A DNA stretch of 64,000 nt from Oribacterium sp. oral taxon 078 str. F0262 (lineage in GTDB: Bacteria; Bacillota; Clostridia; Lachnospirales; Lachnospiraceae): contig NZ_GG729934.1 in assembly GCF_000160135.1 (NCBI RefSeq), positions 538,985-602,984 of the forward strand, written 5' to 3'. Under the pieces are notes generated by a model. The model was not told where the DNA came from. It saw only the letters and a program-made list of their open reading frames with translations, and ran no database searches. Below, piece after piece: positions 42,019-50,775 of this stretch; within the stretch, counting starts at the first letter, position 1, and the number at the start of each line of letters is the position of its first letter. Made by a program: the position numbers and the translations under genes.

Positions 42019-42043
42019 AACCCTGTCCTGCATCGGCAGAAGA

Positions 42044-42070
42044 AGAGGCGTCTGAGCTGCGCCTCTTTTT
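42044..42070 (+). terminator. Rho-independent terminator of nagB
   Basis: AGAGGCG (42044-42050) pairs with CGCCTCT (42060-42066), followed by TTTTT. Confidence 0.8.
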
Positions 42071-42140
42071 AAATTTCGAAAGGACAGAAGGATCAGAGCG
42101 GAAAGACCGAAAAGGGAAAAGCAAAATTCATAATTTATCT

Positions 42141-42220
42141 CCACCCGCATAGCGGGTGGTTTTTTGCTTCGCAATGCTTCACTTGCTTCACAATGCTTCA
42201 CTTGCTTTGCAAGCGAAGCA
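42141..42220 (+). repeat. Hairpin plus 19-bp tandem repeat, REP/MITE-like
   Basis: A perfect CCACCCGC/GCGGGTGG hairpin (42141-42159) runs into TTTTTT, which alone would be a second terminator. Right after it come two 19-base units differing by one base (42166-42184, 42185-42203) and a third degenerate unit containing the inverted repeat GCTT...AAGC. The compact structure resembles small non-autonomous repeats. Confidence 0.55.
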
Positions 42221-42252
42221 CATGCTCAGCAGGCTAAAGCCAAAAGCCAAAT

Positions 42253-42279
42253 AAAAAAGCCTCAGACTTTCGTCTGAGG
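42253..42279 (-). terminator. Rho-independent terminator of tRNA-Glu
   Basis: On the minus strand CCTCAGAC, GAAA loop, GTCTGAGG and then CTTTTTT, 11 bases beyond the tRNA. Confidence 0.85.
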
Positions 42280-42289
42280 TCTCTTTTGC

Positions 42290-42361
42290 TGACAGATCCG
42301 GGAATCGAACCCGGGATTCAGCCGTGAGAGGGCTGCGTCTTAGCCGCTTGACCAATCTGCC
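42290..42361 (-). tRNA. tRNA-Glu (anticodon CTC)
   Basis: The minus strand folds as a tRNA. Acceptor arms GGCAGAT and ATCTGTC pair with one G-T pair. The anticodon stem CAGCC/GGCTG encloses the loop CTCTCAC, giving anticodon CTC, which reads GAG. The T-arm CCGGG-TTCGATT-CCCGG is standard. CCA is not encoded. It has its own promoter and terminator. Confidence 0.93.
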
Positions 42362-42391
42362 TTTCCATGTCGCTCTCCCTGCGACCTTCTC

Positions 42392-42420
42392 ATGATAGCA
42401 GACGGGAAAAAAGCTGTCAA
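42392..42420 (-). promoter_or_regulatory. Promoter of tRNA-Glu
   Basis: TTGACA, 17-base spacer, TATCAT on the minus strand. The -35 box overlaps the stop codon of aroA. Confidence 0.75.
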
Positions 42421-43748
42421 CAGATTTTTTCAAAATCCGAGAAAAAATCCGGATAGGAGATTCGGATGCAGTCACTGCCATGGATCCGGAGGAAGCTTCC
42501 CGGCTCTTCCAGCAGGCCGAGAACGGCAAAGCTCATCGCAATCCGATGATCCCCCCGGCTGTCGATCTCCGCTTCCCGAAGGGAGAGCTTCTCTCCCTGC
42601 CCCAGGATTCTCATGCCGTCCTCTCTCTCCTCTACGGATACTCCCAGCGCGCGAAGTCCCTCCGCGACCGCAGAGATTCGATCGGATTCCTTCTGTCTGA
42701 GATCAGCCGCATCCTTTATGAGCGTCTCCCCCTCCGCGGCGGCTGCGGCAGCGGCAATCACCGGGAGTTCATCGATCAGGCGGGGGATGAGAGCGCCGGA
42801 GATCGTCGTCCCATGCAACTTCGAATGCCTGACCCTCAGATCGGAGACCTCTTCTCCCGCGATGATTCTGTTCCTTTCCGAAGAGATATCGCCTCCCATA
42901 CTCCGATAGACCTCCAAAATCCCATCCCTTGTGGGATTGGTGCCCACATTCCGAAGAAGAAGCTCCGAGCCCGGAACGATCAGGGCGGCAGTGAGGAAAT
43001 AGGCGGCGGATGAGATGTCGCCCGGGATGAAAAGGGGATTCGGAAAAGAGGCAAGGCGCTCCACCGGGCGCAGACGGATTTCCGTCCTCCCATCGAAAAG
43101 AGTGCGGCTCTCGATCGGGACTCCGAGGGAACGGAGCATGCGCTCCGAATGATCTCTGGAGAGTCCCGGCTCAATCACCCTGCTCTCTCCCTCCGCATAA
43201 AGTCCTGCGAGAAGGATCGCAGACTTTACCTGTGCGGAGGCCAGCGGAGACTCATAGGAAATCCCGCGGAGCGCCCTCCCATGGATATGAAGCGGTGCCC
43301 GGCCGTCCCCCCGCTCCGAAAAGATATCCGCTCCCATCTCCGTGAGCGGGCGAATCACACGCCCCATCGGCCTCCGTCTGATACTCTCATCCCCGCTCAG
43401 GACAGAATCAAAGCGCTGCGCGGAGAGAAGACCGGAGAGAAGACGCATGGTCGTTCCGGAATTCCCACAATCGAGAATTCTCTCCGGAGCCCTCAGCCCG
43501 CGAAGCCCGACGCCCCGCAGCAAAAGCTCCGGCCCGCTCTCTCCTTCACGGCTCTCGATCGAAACCCCCATCTCCCGAAGACAGCGGATCGTGGAAATAC
43601 AGTCCGCCCCATAGAGGAAGCCGCGGATCCTCGTCTCCCCTTCCGTAAGGGCCGACAGCATGAGGGCGCGGTGGGAAATGCTTTTATCCCCGGGGACAGT
43701 GAGCTCTCCCCGGAGGGCTCTCCCTTTCCCATAAATTTTCTGATCCAT
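42417..43748 (-). CDS. aroA: 3-phosphoshikimate 1-carboxyvinyltransferase (EPSP synthase)
   Basis: 443 residues. AroA joins phosphoenolpyruvate to shikimate-3-phosphate. Family marks are VPGDKSISHRALML, LDCGNSGTTMRLLSG, SAQVKSAILLAGLYA, PGDISSAAYFLTAA, DAADLRQKESDRI and GDHRIAMSFAV. Its ATG shares one base with the stop of the cytidylate-kinase-like gene, and it is last in the series of closely spaced genes that begins with the T-box and trpX. This places a shikimate-pathway enzyme in a tryptophan-responsive unit. Confidence 0.96.
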   Translation of the reverse strand: MDQKIYGKGRALRGELTVPGDKSISHRALMLSALTEGETRIRGFLYGADCISTIRCLREMGVSIESREGESGPELLLRGVGLRGLRAPERILDCGNSGTTMRLLSGLLSAQRFDSVLSGDESIRRRPMGRVIRPLTEMGADIFSERGDGRAPLHIHGRALRGISYESPLASAQVKSAILLAGLYAEGESRVIEPGLSRDHSERMLRSLGVPIESRTLFDGRTEIRLRPVERLASFPNPLFIPGDISSAAYFLTAALIVPGSELLLRNVGTNPTRDGILEVYRSMGGDISSERNRIIAGEEVSDLRVRHSKLHGTTISGALIPRLIDELPVIAAAAAAAEGETLIKDAADLRQKESDRISAVAEGLRALGVSVEEREDGMRILGQGEKLSLREAEIDSRGDHRIAMSFAVLGLLEEPGSFLRIHGSDCIRISYPDFFSDFEKIC

Positions 43749-44386
43749 CAGTCAATATACCCCTTCATACGGATATAATCCCTCATAAGAGAAAAGAGCT
43801 CATCATAACTGATGCGGGAGGCATTGATCATGAGATCATAATTATCGAGCTTCATCCATTCCTCACCGGTATAGTACCTGTGGTACTCCCTTCTCTCCCG
43901 ATCGATCTTCCGGATCCGCCGAAGAGCTTCCTCCCGGTCCGTCTTGGTATAGTCCATCGCTCTTTGAATCCGGGTCTCCAGATCCGCATAGACGAAAAGA
44001 TCCACTCTTTCCCGAAATCCGGCCTCCCGAAGCACATAATTCGCGCATCGCCCGGCGATGATGCAGCTCTCCGCCTCTGCCAGCTCCTCGATCACCTCCG
44101 CCTGGAAGCGAAAGAGATTCTCCGGCGTCACGATATGCTCTCCGACGCGGGGCTTCCCGAGCTGCGGCTTCAGCTTATCCACGATTCTGTAGAGAAGATT
44201 GGAGCCCGCCTTTTCGTCTGCAAGCCGAAAATACTGCTCCCCGATCGCCGTCTTCTCCGAAGTCAGGCTCAGGATATTCTCATCATAGAAATGAATCCCG
44301 AGCTCCTCAGAGAGGCGCTTCCCGACGAGCCTTCCTCCGGAGCCAAACTGTCTTCCGATGGTGATGACGAAGTGTTTCTTTATCAT
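43748..44386 (-). CDS. Cytidylate-kinase-like family protein
   Basis: 212 residues. The P-loop ITIGRQFGSGGRLVGKRL, the YDENIL segment, CIIAGRCANYVLRE and RRIRKIDRERREYHRYY mark the cytidylate-kinase-like family common in Firmicutes. It is distinct from true Cmk, and its substrate is not settled. It overlaps the ABC ATPase stop as ATGA on one side and aroA by one base on the other, so translation is probably coupled. Its role in an aromatic amino-acid unit is unclear. Confidence 0.85.
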   Translation of the reverse strand: MIKKHFVITIGRQFGSGGRLVGKRLSEELGIHFYDENILSLTSEKTAIGEQYFRLADEKAGSNLLYRIVDKLKPQLGKPRVGEHIVTPENLFRFQAEVIEELAEAESCIIAGRCANYVLREAGFRERVDLFVYADLETRIQRAMDYTKTDREEALRRIRKIDRERREYHRYYTGEEWMKLDNYDLMINASRISYDELFSLMRDYIRMKGYID

Positions 44387-45264
44387 GGCTCTTCTCCCCC
44401 TCTTCTCTCCTCCCGTCCTCTCTCTCCCCGCTCCGCCTCCTCCCGCATAGAGCCCTTGGGAAAGGCGGAGAGAAGAATCCTGTCATTGTTGAATTCCCGG
44501 CCGGCATTGCCCGCAAAGCGGTCTAAGAGATCCTGTACCGTCATCCCGGCTCTCTCCTCCCCGGATACATCGAGCACGACAGTGCCCCGGTTCATCATGA
44601 GCGTCCGATTTCCGAGGGAGAGGGCCTGATTCATATTGTGCGTGATCATAAGGCAACTTATCTTTCTCTCCCGGATAATATTCTCCGTGAGAAGCAGGAC
44701 CTTCTCCGCCGTCGCGGGATCGAGCGCCGCCGTGTGCTCATCCAGAAGGAGAAGCTTCGGCGTCACCATCGTCGCCATGAGAAGGGTCAAAGCCTGCCGC
44801 TGTCCACCGGAGAGAAGCCCCACCGGCTGATCCATCCGTTCCTCCAGCCCCATATTGAGGAGGGAAAGCTGCTCCCGGAAACGCTCCTTTTCCCTTTTCC
44901 CCACTCTGCTGAAAAAAGAATAGCGGCTCCCGGAGGCCCGGAGATAGGCGACGGAAAGATTCTCCTCGATGCTCATATGCGGCGCGGTCCCCATAAGGGG
45001 ATCCTGGAAGAGGCGGCCGATCTCCCGGCTCCTAAGATGCTCCGGGCGGAAGGTAATATCCTCCCCGTCGAGCTCGATGAAACCGGAATCTGTGAGGAAG
45101 CTCCCCGCGATCGCGTTGAAAAGTGTGGACTTCCCCGCCCCGTTTGAGCCGACAATGGCCGCGAAATCCCCGTCGGGAAGAATGAGACTCAGCCGGTCCA
45201 GCGCCCTCCTCTCATTGACGGTGCCCGGATAGAAGGTCTTCGAAATGGATTCGATCCTAAGCAT
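44383..45264 (-). CDS. ABC transporter ATP-binding protein, TrpZ-like
   Basis: 293 residues. Walker A GSNGAGKST, Q-loop LFQDPLMG, signature LLSGGQRQA, Walker B LLLLDEH and H-loop ITHN are in order. It starts MLRIESISKTFYPGTVNERR as in ATPases that partner TrpX-type binding proteins. ATG 45264 has a run of G upstream and overlaps the permease stop by eight bases. Energy supply for the adjacent importer. Confidence 0.88.
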   Translation of the reverse strand: MLRIESISKTFYPGTVNERRALDRLSLILPDGDFAAIVGSNGAGKSTLFNAIAGSFLTDSGFIELDGEDITFRPEHLRSREIGRLFQDPLMGTAPHMSIEENLSVAYLRASGSRYSFFSRVGKREKERFREQLSLLNMGLEERMDQPVGLLSGGQRQALTLLMATMVTPKLLLLDEHTAALDPATAEKVLLLTENIIRERKISCLMITHNMNQALSLGNRTLMMNRGTVVLDVSGEERAGMTVQDLLDRFAGNAGREFNNDRILLSAFPKGSMREEAERGERGREERRGGEEP

Positions 45265-46207
45265 GTCCCTCCCCCCTCTCTCTCCGCCTCTCCCGCATGG
45301 CTCTCCGCCTCTTTCTCTCAAAAGAGAGAAGCTCCTTCGCCCTTGGGGCGGCGATCGCAAATGCGACGATCAGGGCGGAGACCAGCTTGAAGGCCTCGGT
45401 CGGAGCCTTCAGGCGAAGTGCGACTGCGATGACCAGACGATAGAGGCAGGAGCCGATCACCACGCCCAGGATGCGCATCGTCATCTTCTTCCTCCCGAAG
45501 ATAGTCTCCCCGATCACAAGGGAGGCCAGCGCGATCGTCACCATGCCGATTCCCAGATTGATGTCGCTGCTCTTATTGTATTGCCCAATCAGGGAACCGG
45601 CAAGAGCGGTGAGAGAATTTGCGGCGCAGAGCCCCACGGTGATCGTAAAAGCGGGGTTGATGGAAGACGCGCGCACCATTGCCGGGCTGTCTCCGGTGGC
45701 CCGGATGGACAGGCCGAGACGGGTGCTCAGAAAAAGGCGAAGCACGGAGGCAGTCAGGAGAAGTAAAAGGGCGAGGAGAATCAGGCTGCTCCAGTCCTGC
45801 CAGAACGCGGAGCCGGAGATTCCCTGGAAGAGAGAAAAGATCGTCTCCGTCCCAAAGATGGAAAGATTCGAGGAAAATCCCATCACAGCGAGATTCACAG
45901 TGTAGAGCCCGGTGTTCACAATGATGCCCGCGAGGATGCTCTCCACGCCGAGACGGGTCTGGAGAAAGGCCGTGACATATCCGGAGCAGACCCCCGCCAG
46001 CATAGCGGCGAAAATGCCCAGGATCGGATGTCCCGCGATCGTGAGAACCGCGCCCACAGCGGATCCCAGAGTATAGCAGCCGTCCGTGGAGAGATCGCAG
46101 ATATTCAATATACTGTAGCTCATAAAAAGGGAAAGCGCCACCAAGGAATAGATCAGCCCGACCTCAAGCGCCGTCCGGATAATCCCCGCCGTCAGAAATG
46201 CCGTCAC
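45257..46207 (-). CDS. ABC transporter permease, TrpY-like
   Basis: 316 residues with about nine hydrophobic segments, of the branched-chain/TrpY permease type (LIYSLVALSLFMSYSILN, DLSTDGCYTLGSAVGAVL, LSIRATGDSPAMVRASSIN). Start is GTG at 46207 with GAGAGGAG upstream. It is separated from trpX by 485 bases containing the inverted-repeat element, which is unusual because these genes are normally adjacent. Confidence 0.88.
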   Translation of the reverse strand: MTAFLTAGIIRTALEVGLIYSLVALSLFMSYSILNICDLSTDGCYTLGSAVGAVLTIAGHPILGIFAAMLAGVCSGYVTAFLQTRLGVESILAGIIVNTGLYTVNLAVMGFSSNLSIFGTETIFSLFQGISGSAFWQDWSSLILLALLLLLTASVLRLFLSTRLGLSIRATGDSPAMVRASSINPAFTITVGLCAANSLTALAGSLIGQYNKSSDINLGIGMVTIALASLVIGETIFGRKKMTMRILGVVIGSCLYRLVIAVALRLKAPTEAFKLVSALIVAFAIAAPRAKELLSFERKRRRAMRERRRERGEGHA

Positions 46208-46692
46208 TTCGTCTCCTCTCTATCGGAAGCATACTCCGGGCCCGCGAAAATTTCCTGTCCGCTCCTCTATGCTAAGCTCCGATCCGCTTTGAACCAGCTT
46301 ATAAATCCCATGCCGCTTTGTCCGTCTGCCGCCCCGGCGACTCGGCTTCGCCCTGCCCCACAGCACTGTATGCATAAGTCCCCGGATTGCTCCGCAGCCC
46401 TGCTGCTCTCGCAATCCTTAACAGGTATTCGCATTTCGGGCTGCCGCCCTGCCGTTTTGTCCGTCTGCGCACAGGCCGTCTGCCGCCCCGGCGACTCGGC
46501 TTCGCCCGGGTGGCTTCAGCCGATCTCCCTCCGGGAGACACTTCTCTTCGAGAAGTGGTCAAGTACGCTCCGAGTCTGCCTGATGGCAGACTTCTACGCT
46601 CGCGCCGCTGGCCGCGGCAGTCGGAGCGAGAGCGTCCTGTGCCGGGCGGACTTGCGGCAGGAAAAGCGTCTGCTCCGGCGCCTGACAGGGAC
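46208..46692. other. Long gap inside the transporter operon, filled by repeats
   Basis: 485 bases between trpX and its permease gene. It holds most of the 46372-46698 element and a 32-base direct repeat. Open frames here are GC-rich chance frames (Arg/Gly/Pro-rich) without ribosome binding sites. Confidence 0.65.
46322..46507. repeat. 32-bp direct repeat, two exact copies
   Basis: The 32 bases at 46322-46353 recur exactly at 46476-46507 (beginning CCGTCTGCCGCC, ending GGCTTCGCCC). One copy is outside and one inside the inverted-repeat element, suggesting nested insertions or duplication. Confidence 0.8.
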
Positions 46693-46698
46693 TTATGC
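46372..46698. mobile_element. MITE-like element with GCATAAGTCCC terminal inverted repeats
   Basis: GCATAAGTCCC at 46372-46382 faces an inverted end GGGACTTATGC (46688-46698). The 327 bases between contain internal hairpins but no gene. The right end supplies the TAA stop codon of trpX. A shortened relative lies upstream of citD (4398-4446). No transposase is present, as expected for a non-autonomous element. No target duplication was identified. Confidence 0.6.
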
Positions 46699-47784
46699 AG
46701 TAAAGTCCTTCTTTGTCTGGATCTCTTCGGTTTTGCTGCAGTAGGGCTGGAAGGCCTTTTTTATATCCTCCAGAGAATATCCGAGTTTTTCGCAGGTTTC
46801 CGTATTGATGGTCGCGATTCCGCTGTCAAAGGTCTGCACCGGAGTCTCCGCCGGATCCTTTCCCTTTTCCAGGATATCGGAAACCATGTCCGCCGTGGCC
46901 TTCCCAAGCTGAACATAGTCGACGCCGTAGCCGCAGAAGGCACCGTTTAACGCAAAGGAGTCCGCTCCGCCGTAGTGAGGGATCTTTGCCTTTTGAAGCT
47001 TCTCATAGAAGGAGAGCTCCGCCTTCTGCACGGTATTGTCCGTAGGAGTGAAGACCGCATCCACTCCCTCTGCGATCAGTGCGTCCACCGCCTGAGACAC
47101 CTCGTCCGTACTGGTCCCGGTTTTCTCGATATAGCGGATTCCCTTTTCCTCGAGATACTTCTTCGCTGTCTCAATCGGAAGCTTCGAGGAGTCCTCGCTC
47201 TTGGAATAGAGGAGTCCCACATAGTCCGTCTCGGGATTTGCCGCGAAGATAAGGTCCATGATCGCATTGGTATTCAAAAAGTCGGAGGTCCCGGTAATAT
47301 GTCCTCCGGGCTTCTCCAGAGAATCCACAAGCTTTGCAGATACCGGATCAGAAGCCGCGGAAAATACGATCGGGATGCTCTGCCCCTCTGTCTGAGCCTG
47401 CACGATCTGGATCGCCGGTGTCGCGATCGGAACGATGATATCGACCTTGTCCGAGAGAAGCTGCGCCGTCATCTGATTTAAGGAAGAGGCGTCCCCCTGC
47501 CCGTTCATACGGTAGTCCTTGTACTCATATTTCACACCGTCCTTCGAGAGCGCATCGAGCTCTGTACAAAGGCTGTCCTCGATCTGATTGAGGGACGGAT
47601 GATCCATGAACTTCAGGATCCCGACCTTGTAGGTCTTTTCCTCTCCGGACTTCTCTGCCTTTTCCGCGCTGCTCCCGCTCTCCTTTCCGCTCGTCTCCGC
47701 ATTTTGCGAAGAAGCGCCACAGCCCGATGTCAATACAGCTGCCGCCGCAAGAAATGCCGTCCCCGCCCTAAGAATCCTTTTCAT
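46693..47784 (-). CDS. trpX: ABC transporter substrate-binding lipoprotein, TrpX-like
   Basis: 363 residues. Signal peptide with lipobox LTSGC, then a Ser/Glu linker and the ABC_sub_bind fold: KVGILKFMDHPSLNQIEDSL, VDIIVPIATPAIQIVQ, PIVFSAASDPVSAKLV, ITGTSDFLNTNAIMDLI, VDAVFTPTDNTVQ, and YGVDYVQLGKATADMVSDIL. This family, when preceded by a tryptophan T-box, is the binding protein of TrpXYZ. ATG 47784 has GGAGAGGAGG. The T-box upstream and the permease/ATPase downstream support a tryptophan role. The stop codon lies within the MITE-like element. Confidence 0.88.
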   Translation of the reverse strand: MKRILRAGTAFLAAAAVLTSGCGASSQNAETSGKESGSSAEKAEKSGEEKTYKVGILKFMDHPSLNQIEDSLCTELDALSKDGVKYEYKDYRMNGQGDASSLNQMTAQLLSDKVDIIVPIATPAIQIVQAQTEGQSIPIVFSAASDPVSAKLVDSLEKPGGHITGTSDFLNTNAIMDLIFAANPETDYVGLLYSKSEDSSKLPIETAKKYLEEKGIRYIEKTGTSTDEVSQAVDALIAEGVDAVFTPTDNTVQKAELSFYEKLQKAKIPHYGGADSFALNGAFCGYGVDYVQLGKATADMVSDILEKGKDPAETPVQTFDSGIATINTETCEKLGYSLEDIKKAFQPYCSKTEEIQTKKDFTA

Positions 47785-47799
47785 AAATCCTCCTCTCCC

Positions 47800-48075
47800 C
47801 GCATAAATAAACGCCCCATACACAGCAAACAGCCATGTATGAGGCGAAAAATATTCCGCGGTGCCACTCATCTTGCCGGATCAGCTCCGGCCCCTCTGCC
47901 GCGCACTGACATGCGCGCCGCCTGATAACGGTGCGGTTCCCGTCGCTTCATACTCGATCTCTCTTTCTGTCGCGCCCTCCAGAGTCCATTCATCTCAATC
48001 CCCCGGTACTGCTTCTCAGCCCCTGCAGCTCTCTGTAAGTGGGATAAAAGAGATTACTACTCTCTGTCATCGGTT
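47800..48075 (-). promoter_or_regulatory. T-box riboswitch, probably tryptophan-specific
   Basis: On the minus strand the leader opens with GATGACAGAGAGTAGTAA (Stem I base with AGAG). It continues with GAATGGACTCTGGAG, where TGG followed by A fits a Trp specifier, then the T-box GAGTGGCACCGCGG (47870-47857). It ends in a terminator stem CGCCTCATAC/GTGTATGGGGCG (47846-47811) followed by TTTATTTAT. Uncharged tRNA-Trp would favour the antiterminator and expression of trpX and beyond. The specifier was chosen by eye, not by folding. Confidence 0.85.
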
Positions 48076-48088
48076 TCTTTCTCCGCGT

Positions 48089-48117
48089 ACTCTAGCACAG
48101 CATAGCCGCGCTGTCAA
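48089..48117 (-). promoter_or_regulatory. Promoter of the T-box operon
   Basis: TTGACA, 17-base spacer, TAGAGT on the minus strand. The transcript would begin just before Stem I of the T-box. Confidence 0.75.
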
Positions 48118-48124
48118 TCCCCCG

Positions 48125-49558
48125 TCATGCCTCTGACGCGGCAATCTCCTCTTCCTCGTGTCCGAGCTTATCCATCGCGATCAGCTTCTCGAGGAAGGGC
48201 TTTACGAGGAACATCAGGACGCCGCAGACGATCAGCGCTCCGCCGAGGACGGAGAGGATCTTCTCATAGCCCCAGACCTTCGTCACCGCGACGAGGGCCC
48301 CGGAGGCAATGCCGGAGAAGAAATAGCAAAGATACCAGCCGCTCATCGCGAGAGAAGAAAATCTCTCCGGTGTGAGCTTACTGAAGAGCGCCATACCGAC
48401 GGGAGAAACCAGGAGCTCTCCGATAGTCAGAATCGTATAGGCGACAAGCATATACCAAAGCGCCATCTTCACGCTGCTGTCCACCGCTCCTCCACCCCGG
48501 GACAGATAGCCGGCGAGGATGATAAAGAAGGCAAGACCTGTGATAATCATGCCGACCGCCATCTTCATGGTGACAGGCGGATCCTTCTTCATGTGCGAAA
48601 GCTTCACCCAGAGATTTCCGAAGAGCGGAGCCAAAATGATGCAGAGGATGCCGTTAAAGGAAATCAGCCATACGACCGGCATATCAAAGCTCCCGATTTT
48701 CAGATTGACATACTCGTTTGCCATGGTGTTTACGGTATAAGAGGTCTGGAAATAGGAGGTCCAGTAGATCGTGACAAAGACAAAGATGATGGCCATGGCG
48801 AGGATCCTCTTCTTGTCCGTATCCGTCAGCTTCTCCTTCTTCGCCGGGCTCCCGTCCGACTTCTCCGGTGTCTTCGCGGCCGGATATTTCCCGACCTCAC
48901 CGAGCCACTTCGGAGTGAGGAAGAGATAGATCAGGAAGGTTATGAACATTCCGATTGACACCATCAGATAGGCGTACTTATAGCCGTAGGTCACGATATT
49001 TCCGGCCTCATCCCTCACAGCCATCCAGTGGTCTGTGAGCATGCCGCCGAAGATCGGTCCCAGGAAGCTTCCGATATTCACCGCCATATAGAAGATCCCG
49101 TAGGCGGCGTCCTTCAGGGAATGGTCCTGCTTGGTGTAGAGGAGACCCACGATGGCACTCAGATTATTATTCATGAAGGCCGCGGAGCATATATTGATCG
49201 CGACGCCCACCAAAACCAAAGGCACATTCGGCGTAAAGAGAAAGAAAAAAAGATAGGCGATGCCCTGGAAAAACAGCGCCCAGATCAGCGCCTTCTGTAA
49301 TCCCAGAAAGCGGTCCGTGATGATGGAGCCAAGCACCGGGAGCAAAGATCCCAGAGCCCCCGCGATGGAGATGATGAGTCCCGCGTCCTGATCGGAAAGC
49401 CCCAGTCCTCCCTGCGCGACGGAATAGGTGTAGTAGAAAATAGCGATACCGGATACCGCATATTTCAGGTAACTGGACGCGCCCATCCCGATGCAGGACA
49501 GCCACAACCCCTTCGGGTGATGAAACTTCTCACCCTTTTTTGAAACTGCTTCTGACAT
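48125..49558 (-). CDS. dtpT-like: POT-family di-/tripeptide transporter
   Basis: 477 residues with 12 to 14 membrane segments. It is a proton-coupled peptide importer of the PTR2 branch of MFS. Recognisable are LKYAVSGIAIFYYTYS in segment 1-2, IITDRFLG after segment 2 and the PTR2 motif GIFYMAVNIGSFLGPIFGG. ATG 49558 has AGGAGG; the frame to 49747 is open but lacks signal for translation. It has its own promoter. Confidence 0.92.
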   Translation of the reverse strand: MSEAVSKKGEKFHHPKGLWLSCIGMGASSYLKYAVSGIAIFYYTYSVAQGGLGLSDQDAGLIISIAGALGSLLPVLGSIITDRFLGLQKALIWALFFQGIAYLFFFLFTPNVPLVLVGVAINICSAAFMNNNLSAIVGLLYTKQDHSLKDAAYGIFYMAVNIGSFLGPIFGGMLTDHWMAVRDEAGNIVTYGYKYAYLMVSIGMFITFLIYLFLTPKWLGEVGKYPAAKTPEKSDGSPAKKEKLTDTDKKRILAMAIIFVFVTIYWTSYFQTSYTVNTMANEYVNLKIGSFDMPVVWLISFNGILCIILAPLFGNLWVKLSHMKKDPPVTMKMAVGMIITGLAFFIILAGYLSRGGGAVDSSVKMALWYMLVAYTILTIGELLVSPVGMALFSKLTPERFSSLAMSGWYLCYFFSGIASGALVAVTKVWGYEKILSVLGGALIVCGVLMFLVKPFLEKLIAMDKLGHEEEEIAASEA

Positions 49559-49609
49559 AGATTCCTCCTCTTTATCCTGAGCCCGCGGCTCGGGAAACGA
49601 TTTTTGGTA

Positions 49610-49638
49610 ATAATATCGCATTTCAGAGGATGAATCAA
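49610..49638 (-). promoter_or_regulatory. Sigma-A promoter of the POT transporter
   Basis: TTGATT, 17-base spacer, TATTAT on the minus strand, 50 bases upstream of the ATG. A GAGCC/GGCTC hairpin lies between promoter and ribosome binding site. Confidence 0.65.
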
Positions 49639-49743
49639 GCCATTTATGATAATTCCCACAAAACTCCGCCGATTGTTCACCAGCGCTCTCCCGTGGAGTG
49701 TGCTCCGGGGATCCGACAGGGAACCGCTTTCCGGAGCGTTTAT

Positions 49744-50775
49744 TCATCGGTCCATCTCCGAGTGGAAGCCTGAGGAGGAGTGATCCGAAATGACGTGGTC
49801 CAGCTCCCTCCTGTCAGACTGCAAGAGATCGCCGGGGATCGTATTTTTCATCGCGGCGGAGGCATTGCCGTAGATGACAGCCTGCCTCACATTTCCCCCG
49901 GAGGAGAGAAGTCCGTAGAGAGCGCCTGCAATATAGGCATCCCCCGAGCCGATCCGGTCCACCACCTCGATGTCCCGGTAGGGCTCCTCCTCATAGAAGC
50001 TCTTCTCCTCCGCGGAATAGGCGAGAGAAGTAAAGTCATGCCTCTTTGGGCTGTGTACCGTCCGCTCCGTCGCAAATACCAGACGGACCGGAAAATCCTC
50101 CGTAAAGGAGCGAAGAATCTCTCTCGTACTTCCCTCTCTTTGGAAGGTGAGCCGAGCTGTCGACTCGGAGCAGAAGAAGATGTCGATATAGGGAAGGAGC
50201 GCCTCGACGCAGCGCCTCGCCTCCTCCCCGCTCCACAGATTCCCCCGGAAATTCACATCAAAAGAGATGAGGGCCCCCGCCTCCCGAAAACGCCGTATCA
50301 CCTCCGTCGCCGTCCTCCGAAGTTCCGGGCAGAGAGCGAGTGTGATCCCGGAAATGTGAAAGCAGCCCGCATCCCGATAGACCCGCTCGTCGATCTCCTC
50401 CGTTCTCAGGGAGAAAAAGCCGGGATCGTGCCGGTCATAGATCAGCTTTGGCTTTCTCGGATAAGCTCCGTACTCATAGAAATAAATCCCCACCCTGCCG
50501 TCCGGCCGGTCGTCATAGATAAAGTAATCGTCGGAGACCCCGTAGGAGCGGATCGTCGACTTCAGATACTGCCCGAGGTCATGGGAGGGAAGCTTCGAGA
50601 TCACGCCGGTGCGAAGCCCGAGAAGAGAGGCCCCCACCGCGACATTGAGCTCCGCGCCGCCCACATTTTTCTCAAAATGATCCGAGCGGATCATCCGTTC
50701 ATTGCCGGGAGGGGAAAGACGAAGAAGAATCTGTCCCATCGTAATCAAATCAAAGCTCCGCTTCCTGATTTCCAT
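49744..50775 (-). CDS. kdgK: PfkB-family kinase, probable 2-keto-3-deoxygluconate kinase
   Basis: 343 residues. It starts MEIRKRSFDLITMGQILLRL with the KdgK-like LSPPGNERM. The PfkB marks are NVGGAELNVAVGASLLG near the N-terminus and VDRIGSGDAYIAGAL near the C-terminus, with the catalytic Asp. KdgK phosphorylates KDG before KDPG aldolase cleaves it. Divergent uxaC and its regulator support a hexuronate role. ATG 50775 has GGGAGGGAG. Confidence 0.87.
   Translation of the reverse strand: MEIRKRSFDLITMGQILLRLSPPGNERMIRSDHFEKNVGGAELNVAVGASLLGLRTGVISKLPSHDLGQYLKSTIRSYGVSDDYFIYDDRPDGRVGIYFYEYGAYPRKPKLIYDRHDPGFFSLRTEEIDERVYRDAGCFHISGITLALCPELRRTATEVIRRFREAGALISFDVNFRGNLWSGEEARRCVEALLPYIDIFFCSESTARLTFQREGSTREILRSFTEDFPVRLVFATERTVHSPKRHDFTSLAYSAEEKSFYEEEPYRDIEVVDRIGSGDAYIAGALYGLLSSGGNVRQAVIYGNASAAMKNTIPGDLLQSDRRELDHVISDHSSSGFHSEMDR

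Noticed and set aside
46387-46950. Open frame across the MITE-like element into the trpX end
   Set aside because: Composition is Arg/Pro/Leu-rich junk typical of repeats and it overlaps trpX antisense; no start signal.
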